Positions 13,369-13,576 of a stretch of 13,576 nucleotides of DNA are shown piece by piece (the first letter of the stretch is position 1; every line of letters begins with the position of its first letter). Origin of the DNA: Casp-actino8 sp001510335 (GTDB lineage Bacteria > Actinomycetota > Acidimicrobiia > Acidimicrobiales > Ilumatobacteraceae); NCBI GenBank assembly GCA_027729635.1, contig JAQCEM010000043.1, positions 1 to 13,576 of the forward strand. The letters are read 5' to 3'. The translations under genes and the position numbers were made by a program. The notes under the pieces were generated by a model, which ran no database searches, had not been told where the DNA came from, and was given only the letters and a program-made list of their open reading frames with translations.

Positions 13369-13576
13369 TTACTCCTGAACGAGTTCGATCAAAGTTCCGA
13401 AACTGCCTTTGGGGTGGATGAAGGCAACAGTTGTTCCACGGCTACCTGGACGAGGTGCCTTATCAATCGCGGTGGCGCCAGCAGCCAACATCGCATTCAA
13501 CGCAGCGCCACAATCGGCTACGCGATATCCAATGTGGTGTAAACCTTCGCCACGCTTTTCAATTGCCTTGGCAACT
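13369..13576 (-). CDS. mce: Methylmalonyl-CoA epimerase, C-terminal part (cut by window edge)
   Basis: The last 69 codons of a minus-strand gene are seen; the N-terminus lies beyond the right edge. The fragment contains RGEGLHHIGY, AFIHPKG and GTLIELVQE, the C-terminal blocks of the VOC-fold methylmalonyl-CoA epimerases, including the metal-ligand His and Glu of the second betaalphabetabetabeta unit. It interconverts (S)- and (R)-methylmalonyl-CoA between propionyl-CoA carboxylase and methylmalonyl-CoA mutase, so the organism probably degrades or makes propionyl-CoA. The stop lies 3 nt from that of rlmI, leaving no room for a separate terminator. Confidence 0.92.
   Translation of the reverse strand, partial: VAKAIEKRGEGLHHIGYRVADCGAALNAMLAAGATAIDKAPRPGSRGTTVAFIHPKGSFGTLIELVQE

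Noticed and set aside
1..13576. CRISPR array, insertion sequence, prophage or defence system
   Set aside because: No regularly spaced repeats, transposase or integrase motifs, terminal inverted repeats or defence-type proteins were seen. The tRNA genes are not followed by an attachment-site duplication or foreign-looking DNA.

Overview
The window looks like chromosomal DNA from a mid-GC (about 50%) actinobacterium. The best guess is an Acidimicrobiia-type lineage such as freshwater Ilumatobacteraceae, but this is inferred from gene content and promoter style, not proven. Clues are secreted TAP-like alpha/beta-hydrolase lipoproteins, a small 4.5S-type SRP RNA next to tRNA-Ser and tadA, an ABC half-transporter with an actinobacterial-style nucleotide-binding domain, genes with TANNNT boxes placed 6-8 nt before the start codon (leaderless style), and a methylmalonyl-CoA epimerase. 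Coding density is very high, and no gene-free stretch exceeds about 120 bp.

Layout, left to right. (1) 1-1500, minus: the N-terminal 500 codons of an ABC half-transporter running off the left edge. It diverges from (2) 1526-3016 and 3068-4636, plus: two tandem paralogous secreted alpha/beta-hydrolase (tripeptidyl-aminopeptidase-like) lipoproteins. (3) 4643-6370, minus: an RNA and tRNA-maturation block, in transcriptional order 5'-3' exonuclease, SRP RNA (ffs), tRNA-Ser(GGA), tadA, tRNA-Ser(CGA). (4) 6471-7133, plus: a hemolysin III/PAQR-family membrane protein. (5) 7216-12056: a type IVa pilus block, with pilB and pilC (plus), pilD (minus), pilT (plus) and the pilin pilA (minus). The convergent pilT and pilA share a perfect 17-bp bidirectional terminator. 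(6) 12178-13365, plus: an RlmI-type 23S rRNA methyltransferase, convergent with (7) the C-terminal end of methylmalonyl-CoA epimerase (minus, running off the right edge).

How the genes work together: PilB (extension ATPase), PilC (inner-membrane platform), PilD (leader peptidase and N-methylase), PilT (retraction ATPase) and PilA (major-type pilin) form the core of a retractable type IV pilus. The alignment proteins PilM/N/O and any minor pilins are not in this window. The ffs/tRNA-Ser/tadA/tRNA-Ser group serves translation and protein targeting. The two hydrolases would be anchored outside the cytoplasmic membrane and probably process peptides or esters.

I did not find a clearly new biological system. 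The observations most worth a second look are: the tadA start codon sharing its A with the CCA end of tRNA-Ser(GGA); two divergent -10 boxes sharing one TA step in a 25-bp intergenic region; the recurrent TANNNT-(6-8 nt)-start pattern; and a PilB lacking the whole usual N-terminal regulatory domain.
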